41,027 bases of DNA from an uncultured archaeon (GCA_902386135.1 CABMIB010000041.1:1-41027), one strand, 5' to 3'. Shown: positions 22,962 to 31,453, counted from the stretch's first letter. Numbers and translations are program-made. Notes: generated from the letters alone by a model not told the origin.

Positions 22962-24245
22962 TCATCCCTGCCTGAACCTTTTCTCCACTGAAGCCACATG
23001 CCCCTGGAAACCTTCAGCGCCTGCCAGCCTGGTAATAGTATCTTTCAAATTCCGAAGCCCGAGTTCATTTATTATCTGCACGCAGGACCTCGTTATAAAA
23101 TGGTTCACATTCAGACCTGAGACCATTCTTATATATCCCCCTGTGGGAAGCACATGGTTGGTGCCGGATGCGTAATCACCAGCCGCTGCCGGAGCATATT
23201 TTCCCACGGATATGGAGCCTGCGTGCTGCACCTTTTCAAGGACATCCAGCGGGTCTGATACCATGATTTGCAGATGCTCTGGTGCAAGCCTGTCCGATGT
23301 GATGATGCCTTCATCCATGCTGTCCGCTATCAGGATGGCCGCATGCTCCAGGGATTTTTCAATAATATCCTTCCTCGGCAGGGCTTTAGCCTGAGTCCCG
23401 AGCTCTTTTTCGACCTTTTCCGCAAGCTCTGCGGAGGTCGTTATCAGGATAGCAGTGGCTTTTGAGTCATGCTCCACCTGGGCTATCATATCAGCCGCTA
23501 TCCATTCAGCCTCCCCGGACTCATCTGCAAGGACAACAATCTCTGAAGGGCCGGAGGGGAAATCTATCTCCACCGTGCTCCTGACGAGCATTTTCGCAGC
23601 GGTGACGTGCACGCTGCCGGGCCCGACTATTTTATCCACAGGCGGTATGGTCTCAGTCCCAAAAGCCATGGCTGCTATTGCATGAGCGCCGCCGACCTTG
23701 AATATCCTATCCGCCCCTGCCATGTCGGCAGCCACCAGGGTAAGCGGGTTGACCTTTCCCTCCTTATCCGGCGGCGTACAGACCGTCACTTCAAACACGC
23801 CTGCTATCTTTGCAGGGATCACTGTCATCAGGGCAGTGGAGGGATACGCGATAGCTCCGCCGGAAACGTAGGCGCCCACACTCGCTATAGGAGTTGATTT
23901 GTATCCCAGTGTCAGGCCGGGCTCGACCTCGGTGAGTGAAAGCCCGGGCTCTATAAGGCTGCCGTGATAGGCTGCTATATTGAGCGCGGCATTTTCCAGC
24001 GCTTCAATAAGCTCCGGCGCTACAGCTTCGTACGCGTTCTCTATCTCGATATCCTCCACTTCGATTTGCAGTATGTCGGCCCCATCGAACTTCTTTGTAA
24101 GTCTTCGTAAAGCATCATCGCCTTCCCTCTTGACTTCTTCTATTATTTTGCTCACATCGCTCAGGACATTAAAAAATTCCATTTCTCTTGGCATAACCCG
24201 CTCGATATCGTCCTGGGTAAGCTCAGAGATCCGTTTGTAAAGCAT
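22962..24245 (-). CDS. hisD: Histidinol dehydrogenase
   Basis: 427 residues from ATG 24245, six bases after a GGGGTG ribosome-binding site; an in-frame GTG at 24254 overlaps that site. HisD landmarks are present: ARY-type VGAYVSGGAIAYPSTALMTVIPA, GGAHAIAAMAFGTETIPPVDKIVGPG, DFPSGPSEIVVLAD, EHDSKA, and LAPEHLQ with ASGTNHVLPTGG near the C-terminus. It carries out the last two oxidations of histidine synthesis with NAD and zinc. No other his gene is adjacent, as is usual in archaea. It is convergent with cysS, with a 15-base gap. Confidence 0.96.
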   Translation of the reverse strand: MLYKRISELTQDDIERVMPREMEFFNVLSDVSKIIEEVKREGDDALRRLTKKFDGADILQIEVEDIEIENAYEAVAPELIEALENAALNIAAYHGSLIEPGLSLTEVEPGLTLGYKSTPIASVGAYVSGGAIAYPSTALMTVIPAKIAGVFEVTVCTPPDKEGKVNPLTLVAADMAGADRIFKVGGAHAIAAMAFGTETIPPVDKIVGPGSVHVTAAKMLVRSTVEIDFPSGPSEIVVLADESGEAEWIAADMIAQVEHDSKATAILITTSAELAEKVEKELGTQAKALPRKDIIEKSLEHAAILIADSMDEGIITSDRLAPEHLQIMVSDPLDVLEKVQHAGSISVGKYAPAAAGDYASGTNHVLPTGGYIRMVSGLNVNHFITRSCVQIINELGLRNLKDTITRLAGAEGFQGHVASVEKRFRQG

Positions 24246-24714
24246 GCATAACACCCCAATAACAATAATAATCCTTTATGATGATAATCTTAATGTCAGT
24301 TCTTCGGTAAGGTCAGGCTCTTAGTATCTAGCGACCTGCCGGGGTTTTTCCGGGATACAAATCAATTCTAAACTAAAATACGGAAAGTTCTTACGGAAAT
24401 AGAGCTTGAAAAATATCCTCAAATTCTTGATTCAGATCTTATTAAAGCAACCTAGAATCCAATAAGAAAGACATAGTAAAACCCCTCGATAAAGCTGGGA
24501 AATTTAAGTTTACAGAGATTAAAATTTTGCTTAAAATGAATATAAACACAACCATTCTCATTAATTGATAGCGGTCGAAAAAACTATTATACATACCGAT
24601 ATTCTTATTCCAATGCCCTTGGTTATATCCATTAACTTGCATTAGGTAGTAAAAAATTTCAGTAATATAAATCTCTAATATATTTGCTGGTTTGATACCC
24701 ATACAAAAACAGTT
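24246..24714. other. AT-rich spacer between hisD and regulator
   Basis: No convincing gene. A minus-strand frame (24442-24702) has poor composition and no ribosome-binding site. A short plus-strand stretch (about 24460-24570) reads as KKDIVKPLDKAGKFKFTEI before a stop and could be the worn end of a lost gene. AATATATTT near 24676-24684 is a TATA candidate for the regulator at 24715. Confidence 0.4.
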
Positions 24715-25167
24715 ATGAATGAATATTCAGATGCAATATCAAATTTCGGACAACCTCCAAGAACAAATAATATAAAAGTAATCACAACCAGCCATAACCC
24801 TCCTGAGATAAACCCGAAAACGAACAACAAAAACGAGTTTATTAAACTTTTCGCGGAAGAGTCACTAAGGGCAATAATGTCCATAACCAGCAAAGAAGAA
24901 TACTCAGCACTGGAGATAAGTCGTGAGCTTAATATACCTCTTACAACGGTATACAGGAAAATGAAGATTCTGGAGAATGCTTCGCTCATACAGCACGTCA
25001 AAACGGTTATAGATTTCTCGGGTAATGAGGAGAAGTATTATCGCTGTACGATACGTGAAGCTACAGTAAAGTTCTATGATGGCGAATTTTCAATCCATAT
25101 TGAGAAATTGGATTACAAAGATAAACTTATAAGGCTCTGGAAGAGGCTCGCCAATCCTGAAGGGTAA
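24715..25167 (+). CDS. Winged-helix transcriptional regulator
   Basis: 150 residues. An unstructured Asn/Pro-rich N-terminus (~1-40) precedes a winged helix: EFIKLFAEESLRAIMSITSKEEY, SALEISRELNIPLTTVYRKMKILENASLI (helix-turn-helix) and TVIDFSGNEEKYYRCTIREATVKFYDGEF (wing), followed by a charged helix. It resembles ArsR/TrmB-type archaeal regulators. It lies 555 bases upstream of the pentaheme cytochrome in the same direction, with repeat-type operator candidates in between, so it is the obvious candidate regulator of that gene. That link is inference. Confidence 0.75.
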   Translation: MNEYSDAISNFGQPPRTNNIKVITTSHNPPEINPKTNNKNEFIKLFAEESLRAIMSITSKEEYSALEISRELNIPLTTVYRKMKILENASLIQHVKTVIDFSGNEEKYYRCTIREATVKFYDGEFSIHIEKLDYKDKLIRLWKRLANPEG

Positions 25168-25291
25168 ATATTGGCTGCCGAAAAACAGAGATTCTTTATC
25201 TGCTATTCTTTTACTTAATTTTTATGCGATGATCTATTTGAGAATGTTCCTGATAGAGATGGCGAAGGGTGGATTTCAAATTTATAGACAG

Positions 25292-25314
25292 ATGCTATGA
25301 TGATGTCATAGCAT
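25292..25314. promoter_or_regulatory. Perfect 9-bp dyad, candidate operator or hairpin
   Basis: ATGCTATGA (25292-25300) and TCATAGCAT (25306-25314) are exact inverted copies around five bases. It could be a dimeric regulator site, or a hairpin in the 3' end of the upstream regulator mRNA. A second nested inverted pair, GTAGAGGA near 25337 and TCCTCTAC near 25393, with AAGATT/AATCTT inside, follows it. Confidence 0.5.
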
Positions 25315-25467
25315 TATAGAATTAATAAATTGGATAGGTAGAGGATTAAACAAGCAAGATTGGAGAAAAACCATAATCTTGAAAACATTATTTTCCTCTA
25401 CAAAAGTAATCATGTGCATATCGGTATATAAAACGTAATGACGATGACCATAAAGGGATTTCCAAAT

Positions 25468-25537
25468 ATGGTTATCGTTTAATAATCATCGTCTCATGGC
25501 CATCATTTAATGGTCATCACCTAATGGTTATCATCTT
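25468..25537 (+). repeat. Five tandem 14-bp repeats upstream of cytochrome promoter
   Basis: Five consecutive 14-base units: ATGGTTATCGTTTA, ATAATCATCGTCTC, ATGGCCATCATTTA, ATGGTCATCACCTA and ATGGTTATCATCTT. The shared core is close to ATGGTCATCRTYTA. One further unit in opposite orientation lies at 25438-25451. The array ends four bases before the TATA box of the pentaheme cytochrome gene. This placement, repetition and degeneracy are those of a regulator-binding array. A CRISPR is excluded because there are no spacers. Confidence 0.75.
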
Positions 25538-25540
25538 AAC

Positions 25541-25550
25541 TTTATATATA
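25541..25550 (+). promoter_or_regulatory. TATA box of pentaheme cytochrome gene
   Basis: TTTATATATA directly after the 14-bp repeats. Transcription would begin near 25575, leaving a leader of about 145 bases before the ATG at 25722, long compared with the leaderless genes elsewhere in the window. Confidence 0.6.
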
Positions 25551-25721
25551 CAGATATGATGCTAGATATTCATTGATAGGAATAGGAATGTTTGGATAAA
25601 TCTTCAACCATTCTCTTACGTAAGCTACTGGCACGAAAATAATTCAGCGTGAGCTGTAGCTACGGATGTCCTATTTGAAAAATGGATAGGAGATTAAAAA
25701 GAAATAAGGAAGTGAATCTAA

Positions 25722-27068
25722 ATGAACTCAAAATTTACTTTAGCCTTGGTTGCCCTTGTTGGCGTAGGAGTGTTCGCTCTGCCATCAACGATGGCATTGT
25801 TCTCAGGGCAGCACTCTTTCTACAACATAGATGCAACAGGTAACCAGATACCGTGTGTTAAATGCCACGGTGATGTAAAAGCAGAACTGAATAGTGGGTA
25901 CTCGTCAACTACAGGAACTCCTGGACCACACGCAAATTTCAAATGCGAATACTGTCACAGGGCTGAGAGCGGATTCGCAAGCGGTGACGATGCGTATACA
26001 AAGATAACCTACTCAAGCACTACATTGTCAGGTAGGGTTTATCTCGTAACTACTATACAGAATTTCGAGAGAGGTAACTTCCCGAAGTCGATTCGTTATT
26101 CGACCGCTCCTTTAACGACAGTAGATAACTGGAATGGGAATGTTTATAATGACGATGGCACACCATTCGTAAATCAGACAGATTACTTAGATGTAAACGG
26201 TAATTACTCTGGCACCTTGTCTGCTAACGGCAACAACAGTGAAACGTATAACTACTCGTATGCAAGCGAAATAGCTACCGAATCCGCTGGAGCGCCAAAA
26301 GATACTAACAACGCTACAGCATCAACAGCCTTTAATCCAAGAGCAGTTACATGGGGCGGCGCGACTGGCACGACTGAAAGCCTCGTAGGTGCAGGTTCCA
26401 GAGAAATCACGCCTGGTACAAAGTACCATGCGGCATCATTGGTCTCATGCCTTGAGTGCCATGGCGGAGATCAAGAAAAAGGTGAACCTGGATACACAGT
26501 CAATACACCGGAACCATATAACCATGCAGGCTGGTTAATAGATCCAACGGATAACACCAGCAAGTGCGAGAACTGCCACTACGGTACCCCGCATACCGCG
26601 ACCGCTGTCACCGACCAGATTCAGGCAGGTGGATTCGGCTTGACAAGTGGTGTCAACGATACAGGTTCGACAGAAGCCCACAATGATTTCGTAAGAGCAA
26701 GCGGTGGAGTCCTGAGAAAGGGCTATGGCGCAGCTAACGATGCATGTGTTGCATGCCACACGCACGTCGCAGTGGACATCAACTTCCAGAAGAAGTATGC
26801 GCTGACATTCGCTGCCACCGCGCTACACGATTCACCTGGTGACAATAAAACTTGGAGTGTCGGCGGCTTCTCTGCTAAGGGCACTGTAGATGTCGAGGAA
26901 TATGGCAATGGTACTGGTGGTGCATTTGCAACAGGCGCCCATAACTATGCCAACTGGGCACCGGGCACAACTATGTATCTTGTAAATAGTAACGGCACGC
27001 AGGGTGCACAGGTACTTGGACTCAATAACAAGACCACTGACAACTCTACAGCATTAACAACGCCGTAA
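25722..27068 (+). CDS. Secreted pentaheme c-type cytochrome
   Basis: 448 residues. The signal peptide is MNSKFTLALVALVGVGVFAL and is probably cleaved near residue 25. Five CXXCH haem sites lie at about residues 45 (CVKCH), 75 (CEYCH), 243 (CLECH), 282 (CENCH) and 342 (CVACH), with extra histidines for bis-His ligation (GQHSFYNID, YNHAGW, TPHTA, ALHDSP). Between haems 2 and 3 is a ~165-residue Thr/Asn/Ser/Gly-rich insert. There is no C-terminal anchor. The N-terminal pattern (QHSF, then CVKCH with a Lys-rich helix) is reminiscent of archaeal extracellular cytochromes that polymerise into filaments, but this is not proven. Likely role: extracellular electron transfer. Confidence 0.88.
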   Translation: MNSKFTLALVALVGVGVFALPSTMALFSGQHSFYNIDATGNQIPCVKCHGDVKAELNSGYSSTTGTPGPHANFKCEYCHRAESGFASGDDAYTKITYSSTTLSGRVYLVTTIQNFERGNFPKSIRYSTAPLTTVDNWNGNVYNDDGTPFVNQTDYLDVNGNYSGTLSANGNNSETYNYSYASEIATESAGAPKDTNNATASTAFNPRAVTWGGATGTTESLVGAGSREITPGTKYHAASLVSCLECHGGDQEKGEPGYTVNTPEPYNHAGWLIDPTDNTSKCENCHYGTPHTATAVTDQIQAGGFGLTSGVNDTGSTEAHNDFVRASGGVLRKGYGAANDACVACHTHVAVDINFQKKYALTFAATALHDSPGDNKTWSVGGFSAKGTVDVEEYGNGTGGAFATGAHNYANWAPGTTMYLVNSNGTQGAQVLGLNNKTTDNSTALTTP

Positions 27069-27070
27069 AT

Positions 27071-27100
27071 GAAATGGGATTTTCCCCATTTCTTTTTTTT
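27071..27100 (+). terminator. Hairpin/T-tract terminator between two cytochrome genes
   Basis: GAAATGGG (27071-27078) pairs with CCCATTTC (27085-27092) around a six-base loop, followed at once by eight T residues and then ATTTAAAAA. It sits just behind the stop codon of the first cytochrome and 10 bases before the start of the next, so it probably ends most transcripts and lets only part read through. Confidence 0.75.
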
Positions 27101-27110
27101 ATTTAAAAAC

Positions 27111-27737
27111 ATGAAAGCTTTTAAAACCACGGTATTTCTATCTCTTCTCTTTATATTCATTTTACTGAGTACTACATTCGCAAAAGCTGATATGCCGGAT
27201 GGGCATAAACCCGTTCCCTGTATCGGGTGCCATCAAGAAACATTAGATGCTTGGAATGGAGGTGGAGACTGTGGAGATTGTCATAAATACAGAACCAGCG
27301 GCGGAATGGGTACAAGTATCGACGTGCCTAAAATGGAAGCGGAACACAATCCCAACATCTGCCGGGCATGCCACATAGGGAACACAGATATCAATGGAAG
27401 CGAAAGGGACATTTACCATAATGCCCACAACACTATACAATGCTCTGTCTGTCATGTTGATAGCAGCAGCAGTGACAACTCTGATGTTCGAGGAATCAAA
27501 GAAGGAATAGCATTCCAGTGCGTCTCCTGTCACGGCAGCAAAATCCATAGTATCCATGCAGGAAACCTGAGTAAAGCCTGCCCTGTGTGCCATGGCTCAT
27601 GGGCAGCAGGAAAGACTTATAATCCAGAAAGCGTTTCCCTTCAGTCGGCTCAGGAGAAAACAGCTCTTGAGCAGTTTACTATACTTGATATAATAAAAAA
27701 CATATTTAACTCCATATTAAAAATTTTTGGGTCTTAA
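27111..27737 (+). CDS. Secreted hexaheme c-type cytochrome
   Basis: 208 residues from ATG 27111, which begins a proper signal peptide (MKAFKTTVFLSLLFIFILLS); an in-frame ATG at 27069 lies inside the terminator hairpin. Six CXXCH sites are at residues 37 (CIGCH), 54 (CGDCH), 84 (CRACH), 111 (CSVCH), 137 (CVSCH) and 157 (CPVCH), with added histidines such as GHKPVPC, YHNAHN and SIHAGN. It ends in an amphipathic helix (FTILDIIKNIFNSILKIF) that may bind a membrane or partner. It follows the pentaheme cytochrome across a terminator, suggesting lower expression as an accessory subunit or electron donor. Confidence 0.88.
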   Translation: MKAFKTTVFLSLLFIFILLSTTFAKADMPDGHKPVPCIGCHQETLDAWNGGGDCGDCHKYRTSGGMGTSIDVPKMEAEHNPNICRACHIGNTDINGSERDIYHNAHNTIQCSVCHVDSSSSDNSDVRGIKEGIAFQCVSCHGSKIHSIHAGNLSKACPVCHGSWAAGKTYNPESVSLQSAQEKTALEQFTILDIIKNIFNSILKIFGS

Positions 27738-27842
27738 TTGAGGGCTGCAACTTAAGATGACGCTGGATTGTTGGTTGGTTTTATCGGCATGACTCTTGTG
27801 ATTCTTGCGCTGTTCGCTCCGATTTCAACGATGCTCTTTGCT
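27738..27842 (+). other. Spacer with possible membrane-gene remnant
   Basis: A plus-strand frame reads DDAGLLVGFIGMTLVILALF and then APISTMLFALVMKLL, a believable membrane segment. It has no ATG or ribosome-binding site and its continuation overlaps the gene on the other strand. It may be a worn fragment of a lost gene. Confidence 0.3.
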
Positions 27843-28145
27843 TTAGTTATGAAGCTTCTCTTTGTTCGCAAGAAGGTACAGTACGAGCTCACTGCTGTTA
27901 AAAAGAATACGATATATCCGGGGAGACTGTTTATAGACCTCTTTTATTCTTGCATTTGCGCTAAAAAATTTCTTGAAATCCCCGGCCCTGCCAATCATTA
28001 ATATATCGATGAACCCTTCCTTGACCTTGCATTTATTTGCCTTCACCACATAGCCGGCGGATTCGATATTTTCCAGATACGCCGCTAACTTGCTATCTCT
28101 TATTGCTATCTTTGTTTTACCATCGATGAAGGGAATCTCTTTCAT
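27843..28145 (-). CDS. Hypothetical 100-residue protein
   Basis: A soluble alpha/beta protein (MKEIPFIDGKTKIAIRDSKL, AYLENIESAGYVVKANKC, KEGFIDILMIGRAG). It starts 24 bases after the end of the gene at 28170-28382 on the same strand, so they are probably co-transcribed. The ribosome-binding site is weak. I do not recognise the fold, and its coding status rests on composition and context. Confidence 0.5.
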   Translation of the reverse strand: MKEIPFIDGKTKIAIRDSKLAAYLENIESAGYVVKANKCKVKEGFIDILMIGRAGDFKKFFSANARIKEVYKQSPRIYRILFNSSELVLYLLANKEKLHN

Positions 28146-28169
28146 CGCGTTCGGATTCGAGGTATTCTG

Positions 28170-28382
28170 TTACTCTTTCTCTGTGAGTACATCAACCCGT
28201 TGATGAAGTTCAGACACGCTCTCGGCAAGGTTTTTTATCAGTTGGGCGCACTTGTCTGCATAATTCGCTGCCATTGTAACATCAACTATTCCTTCAGATG
28301 CGATATCCTTTGTCGAATCCGCAATATCTTTCATCAATTTGTCTGCCATTTCCACGATTTCTTCCGGGGTATATTCAGTCAT
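28170..28382 (-). CDS. Small helical hypothetical protein
   Basis: 70 residues from ATG 28382, which has GAGGAGTG five bases upstream; a GTG five codons earlier is part of that ribosome-binding site. The sequence MTEYTPEEIVEMADKLMKDI continues as nearly continuous helix (YADKCAQLIKNLAESVSELH) and ends in a short coiled coil. It probably forms a dimer or binds a partner. First gene of a two-gene unit. No family recognised. Confidence 0.6.
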   Translation of the reverse strand: MTEYTPEEIVEMADKLMKDIADSTKDIASEGIVDVTMAANYADKCAQLIKNLAESVSELHQRVDVLTEKE

Positions 28383-28534
28383 TTTAACACTCCTCACTCG
28401 TTAAGGATTAAATATCCTCAATGCATCATTAATATTTTGATTGGAATCCCCGGAAACTGTCCAAAAAAGGCTGTAATATAATAAATCGACATATTTATTA
28501 TGATAGAAGGTATCTTGGAGGAAGGAGAATTGCA

Positions 28535-28921
28535 ATGAAGGAACAAGTTGAAGTACGCTCATTAAAAGAAGGAAAGTACGTCCTGATAGATGAAGAGCCC
28601 TGTGTCATTAAGAGCATGACCCACTCAAAAACGGGAAAACACGGTTCTGCAAAATCAAGGATCGATGCTATCGGCATATTTGATGGCACTAAGCGGTCGA
28701 TCATAGCCCCGGTAACTGATAAGATATATGTCCCTATCGTAGAAAGAAAATCAGGACAGGTAATCTCAGTTTCAGGTGGTGTTGCCCAGATAATGGACAT
28801 GGCGGATTATTCCACACTGGAACTAAAGATTCCGGAAGACCTTAAGGGAAAGATAGAGGCAGGTAAAGAGATTTCCTACCTGATCTCGATGGGTAAAATG
28901 AAAATAGACATACGAACATAG
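28535..28921 (+). CDS. eif5a: Translation initiation factor aIF5A
   Basis: 128 residues from ATG 28535, with a rich AGGAAGGAGAA stretch upstream. It has the KOW-like N-terminal domain with the hypusine loop MTHSKTGKHGSAK, the modified lysine being K35, and the C-terminal OB fold (SVSGGVAQIMDMADYSTLEL). It relieves ribosome stalling once its lysine is converted to deoxyhypusine/hypusine. The next gene, of the agmatinase family, starts directly at its stop codon, linking it to polyamine supply. Confidence 0.96.
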   Translation: MKEQVEVRSLKEGKYVLIDEEPCVIKSMTHSKTGKHGSAKSRIDAIGIFDGTKRSIIAPVTDKIYVPIVERKSGQVISVSGGVAQIMDMADYSTLELKIPEDLKGKIEAGKEISYLISMGKMKIDIRT

Positions 28922-29782
28922 ATGCATAGAACTGTTTTTGCTGATGCAAACTCCGATTATAAGGACGCACGATATGTAATCTGCGGGGTGCCTTTTGACG
29001 GCACCTCGTGTTTCAGGCGCGGGAGCAGGCTCGCACCTCAGGAGATAAGGAATAACTCGTATAATTTTGAGACATATAACCACTTATTTGACATTGACCT
29101 GAAAGATGTTGAGATACACGACGCAGGAGACCTTGAAGTAGCGCAGTATGTGGATGATACGCTGGAAATGCTATCAGTTCATGCTGATAAGTATGTCCGC
29201 GACGGGAAAATCCCGGTAATGTTAGGCGGTGAGCATTCACTCACGCTGCCTTTCATCAGGGCATGCAAAACAAAATACCCGGACCTTGCGTGCGTGGTAC
29301 TCGATGCACACCTCGATATGCGTGAGGAGTACGAAGGCGAGCGGAACAGCCATGCGTGCATCTCAAGGCATATAATCGAGGATGTGACTGGAAAATACGT
29401 CTCCATTGGCATACGGAGCGGGGCGCGTGTGGAATATGAGTATGTTGAAGAGAACAAAATTAGAATGTTCTCTGCGGACGATGTTTTTTCGATGGGCATC
29501 GAGAGCGTGGTCAGCGAGCTCCGCAGGTATATTGATGGTCCTGTATATTTATCAATCGACATGGACGCTATCGACCCGGCCTACGCCCCGGCGCTCGGGA
29601 CACCTGAGCCTTACGGATTGATGCCGCGCGATGTGAGATCGGTGATAGCCTGTCTTGCGCCGCATATTGTAGGTTTTGACCTGATCGAGATAGCGCCTGC
29701 TTATGATTCAGGCAATACTGCGCTGCTTGGCGCGAAACTTGTCAGGGATTTTATAGCGGCGAACGCTAAAGCTACCTTATAA
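28922..29782 (+). CDS. speB: Agmatinase (ureohydrolase family)
   Basis: 286 residues. The binuclear manganese site of the arginase/agmatinase family is intact: GGEHS (first His ligand), DAHLDMR, and SIDMDAIDPAYAP near the C-terminus, with GTPEPYG closing the active site. The ATG follows the TAG of aIF5A with no gap, so the two are translationally coupled. Agmatinase releases putrescine, the precursor of spermidine used to build the deoxyhypusine on aIF5A, which explains the pairing. Arginase cannot be fully excluded from sequence alone. Confidence 0.9.
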   Translation: MHRTVFADANSDYKDARYVICGVPFDGTSCFRRGSRLAPQEIRNNSYNFETYNHLFDIDLKDVEIHDAGDLEVAQYVDDTLEMLSVHADKYVRDGKIPVMLGGEHSLTLPFIRACKTKYPDLACVVLDAHLDMREEYEGERNSHACISRHIIEDVTGKYVSIGIRSGARVEYEYVEENKIRMFSADDVFSMGIESVVSELRRYIDGPVYLSIDMDAIDPAYAPALGTPEPYGLMPRDVRSVIACLAPHIVGFDLIEIAPAYDSGNTALLGAKLVRDFIAANAKATL

Positions 29783-29873
29783 GTTGTTGCATAACCATCA
29801 AACCTTTATTTTGCCTTAATCCCGGATAAAACGATATTTTTTCGGTTTATATTGGTTTATTCACTTTGAAAAA

Positions 29874-29883
29874 CTATATATAC
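29874..29883 (+). promoter_or_regulatory. TATA box of histone gene
   Basis: CTATATATAC, about 57 bases before the ATG at 29936. It predicts a leader of about 30 bases that contains a GAGGTG ribosome-binding site at 29923-29928. Confidence 0.55.
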
Positions 29884-29935
29884 TTTTATTTTCCTATAAA
29901 AACAAACGTAAATTTTAATTAAGAGGTGAAAATAA

Positions 29936-30166
29936 ATGACACAACAGGTACCACCGGTACTTCCACTGGCGCCAGTTGAGCGAATCATCAGGAAGGCTGG
30001 GGCTGACAGGGTCAGCGAGGGAGCAGGTATTGAGCTTGCTAAAGTTCTTGAGGATTATGGGTTGGAGGTTTCCCGCGAAGCCATAACTCTGGCAAAGCAC
30101 GCAGGCAGGACAACTGTCAAGGAAGAGGATATCAGGCTTGCGGTTACAAGAATTAAGAAGGCGTAA
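29936..30166 (+). CDS. Archaeal histone (HMf type)
   Basis: 76 residues containing one histone fold: PLAPVERIIRKAGADRVSEG (helix 1), AGIELAKVLEDYGLEVSREA with ITLAKHAGRT (long helix 2), then TVKEEDIRLAVTRIK (helix 3). The RT and KEEDI residues at the third loop and helix are those that contact DNA in HMfB. The N-terminus is extended by about six residues (MTQQVPPV) relative to HMf. It wraps DNA as dimers and longer stacks. It is a single gene with its own promoter. Confidence 0.95.
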   Translation: MTQQVPPVLPLAPVERIIRKAGADRVSEGAGIELAKVLEDYGLEVSREAITLAKHAGRTTVKEEDIRLAVTRIKKA

Positions 30167-30172
30167 ATACGC

Positions 30173-31453
30173 CTATCTTTCAAAATTGAAGCTCTGCTTC
30201 ACGATCTTCAGCGCGCAGTAATTCCCGCACATGGTGCACGCCTCTTCATCAGCAGGCGAGCGGCTGTCACGAACTGATTTCGCATGAGCGGGGTCAATAG
30301 CCAGCTCGAACATCCTGCCCCACTGCAGATCACGCCTGGCGCGCCCCATGTTAAGGTCGCGCTCCCTGTCGTTATTTTTTACCATGTCCCCTATGTGTGC
30401 GGCAATCCTTGCAGTTATTACGCCCTGTTTCACATCCTCGATATTGGGGAGAGCAAGGTGCTCGGCAGGCGTTACGTAGCAGATAAAATCCGCGCCGCTT
30501 GCACTTGAGATGGATGCACCTATGGCAGCAACTATGTGGTCATATCCGGGCGCGATATCCGTGACCAGGGGTCCCAGCATATAGAACGGCTTCTCGCCGC
30601 TCAGGCGCTTCATCAGCTTCACGTTCGCATCTATTTCATCGATCGGTATGTGCCCCGGTCCTTCCACGATGGTCTGCACGCCGGCTTCATGCGCCCTGTC
30701 CGACAACTCGGAGTTCATGATAAGCTCCTGTATCTGCGCCCGGTCCGTTGAATCATGTATCGCCCCGGCACGCATCCCGTTACCCATGCTCAGTGTGACC
30801 TCATGTTCTTTCATTATCTCAAGCAGGTAATCGAACTCGCTGTACAGCGGGTTCTCTTTCTCGTTGTGCAGCATCCATGCAGTCATGAAAGCCCCGCCGC
30901 GCGAGCAAAGGCCCCCGAACCGTCCCTGTCTTTTAAGGCGCTCGACAGTGAGGAGGTTAATGCCTGTGTGGATTGCCATGAAATTTGTCCCAAGCTTTGC
31001 CTGCTCAGCTGTAATCCTGAACAGTTCATCCTCTTTCATATCAACAGCGCTGCCGTATTTGCGGATAGACTCGATGAAAGCCTGGTACAGGGGCACACTT
31101 CCCACGGAGAGCGTCGTGGAGTCAATCACCTTTTTCCTGATATCATAAAAATCCCCGCCTGTTGAAAGCTCCATGAGCGTGTCCGCGCCTGTCGCTTCGG
31201 CAACCTTCGCCTTTTCTATTTCCATATCGATATCCACGATATCAGATGATGTGCCGATGGACGCGTTCACTTTTGTGCGAAGCCCTTTCCCGATGCCGCA
31301 GGGCTTTGTATAGCGGTACGGGCTCACGGGGATGACTATCCTGCCGTTCGCAAGTCCGCGGCGCACGAACTCGGGCTCGACGCGTTCATCCGCTGCGACC
31401 AGTTTCATCTCTTCTGTCAGATTGCCTTTTTTTGCTTCGGTGATAAGACTCAT
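30173..31453 (-). CDS. thiC: Phosphomethylpyrimidine synthase
   Basis: 426 residues, the archaeal size. The radical SAM cluster motif C-T-M-C-G-N-Y-C lies at ~408-415, the non-canonical C-terminal CX2CX4C of ThiC. Other landmarks are [46 protein letters not shown] and [10 protein letters not shown]. It converts aminoimidazole ribotide to the thiamine pyrimidine phosphate. It is convergent with the histone gene, seven bases apart. I found no TPP-riboswitch-like element upstream, and no other thi gene is nearby. Confidence 0.96.
   Translation of the reverse strand: MSLITEAKKGNLTEEMKLVAADERVEPEFVRRGLANGRIVIPVSPYRYTKPCGIGKGLRTKVNASIGTSSDIVDIDMEIEKAKVAEATGADTLMELSTGGDFYDIRKKVIDSTTLSVGSVPLYQAFIESIRKYGSAVDMKEDELFRITAEQAKLGTNFMAIHTGINLLTVERLKRQGRFGGLCSRGGAFMTAWMLHNEKENPLYSEFDYLLEIMKEHEVTLSMGNGMRAGAIHDSTDRAQIQELIMNSELSDRAHEAGVQTIVEGPGHIPIDEIDANVKLMKRLSGEKPFYMLGPLVTDIAPGYDHIVAAIGASISSASGADFICYVTPAEHLALPNIEDVKQGVITARIAAHIGDMVKNNDRERDLNMGRARRDLQWGRMFELAIDPAHAKSVRDSRSPADEEACTMCGNYCALKIVKQSFNFER

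Noticed and set aside
24442-24702. 86-codon minus-strand frame in the spacer before the regulator
   Set aside because: AT-driven open frame with no ribosome-binding site; the residue mix is not convincing.
25438-25537. CRISPR array
   Set aside because: The 14-base units are contiguous with no spacers, degenerate, and end at a TATA box.
27069-27110. Longer N-terminus of the hexaheme cytochrome
   Set aside because: The upstream ATG is inside the terminator stem and would put extra residues before the signal peptide.
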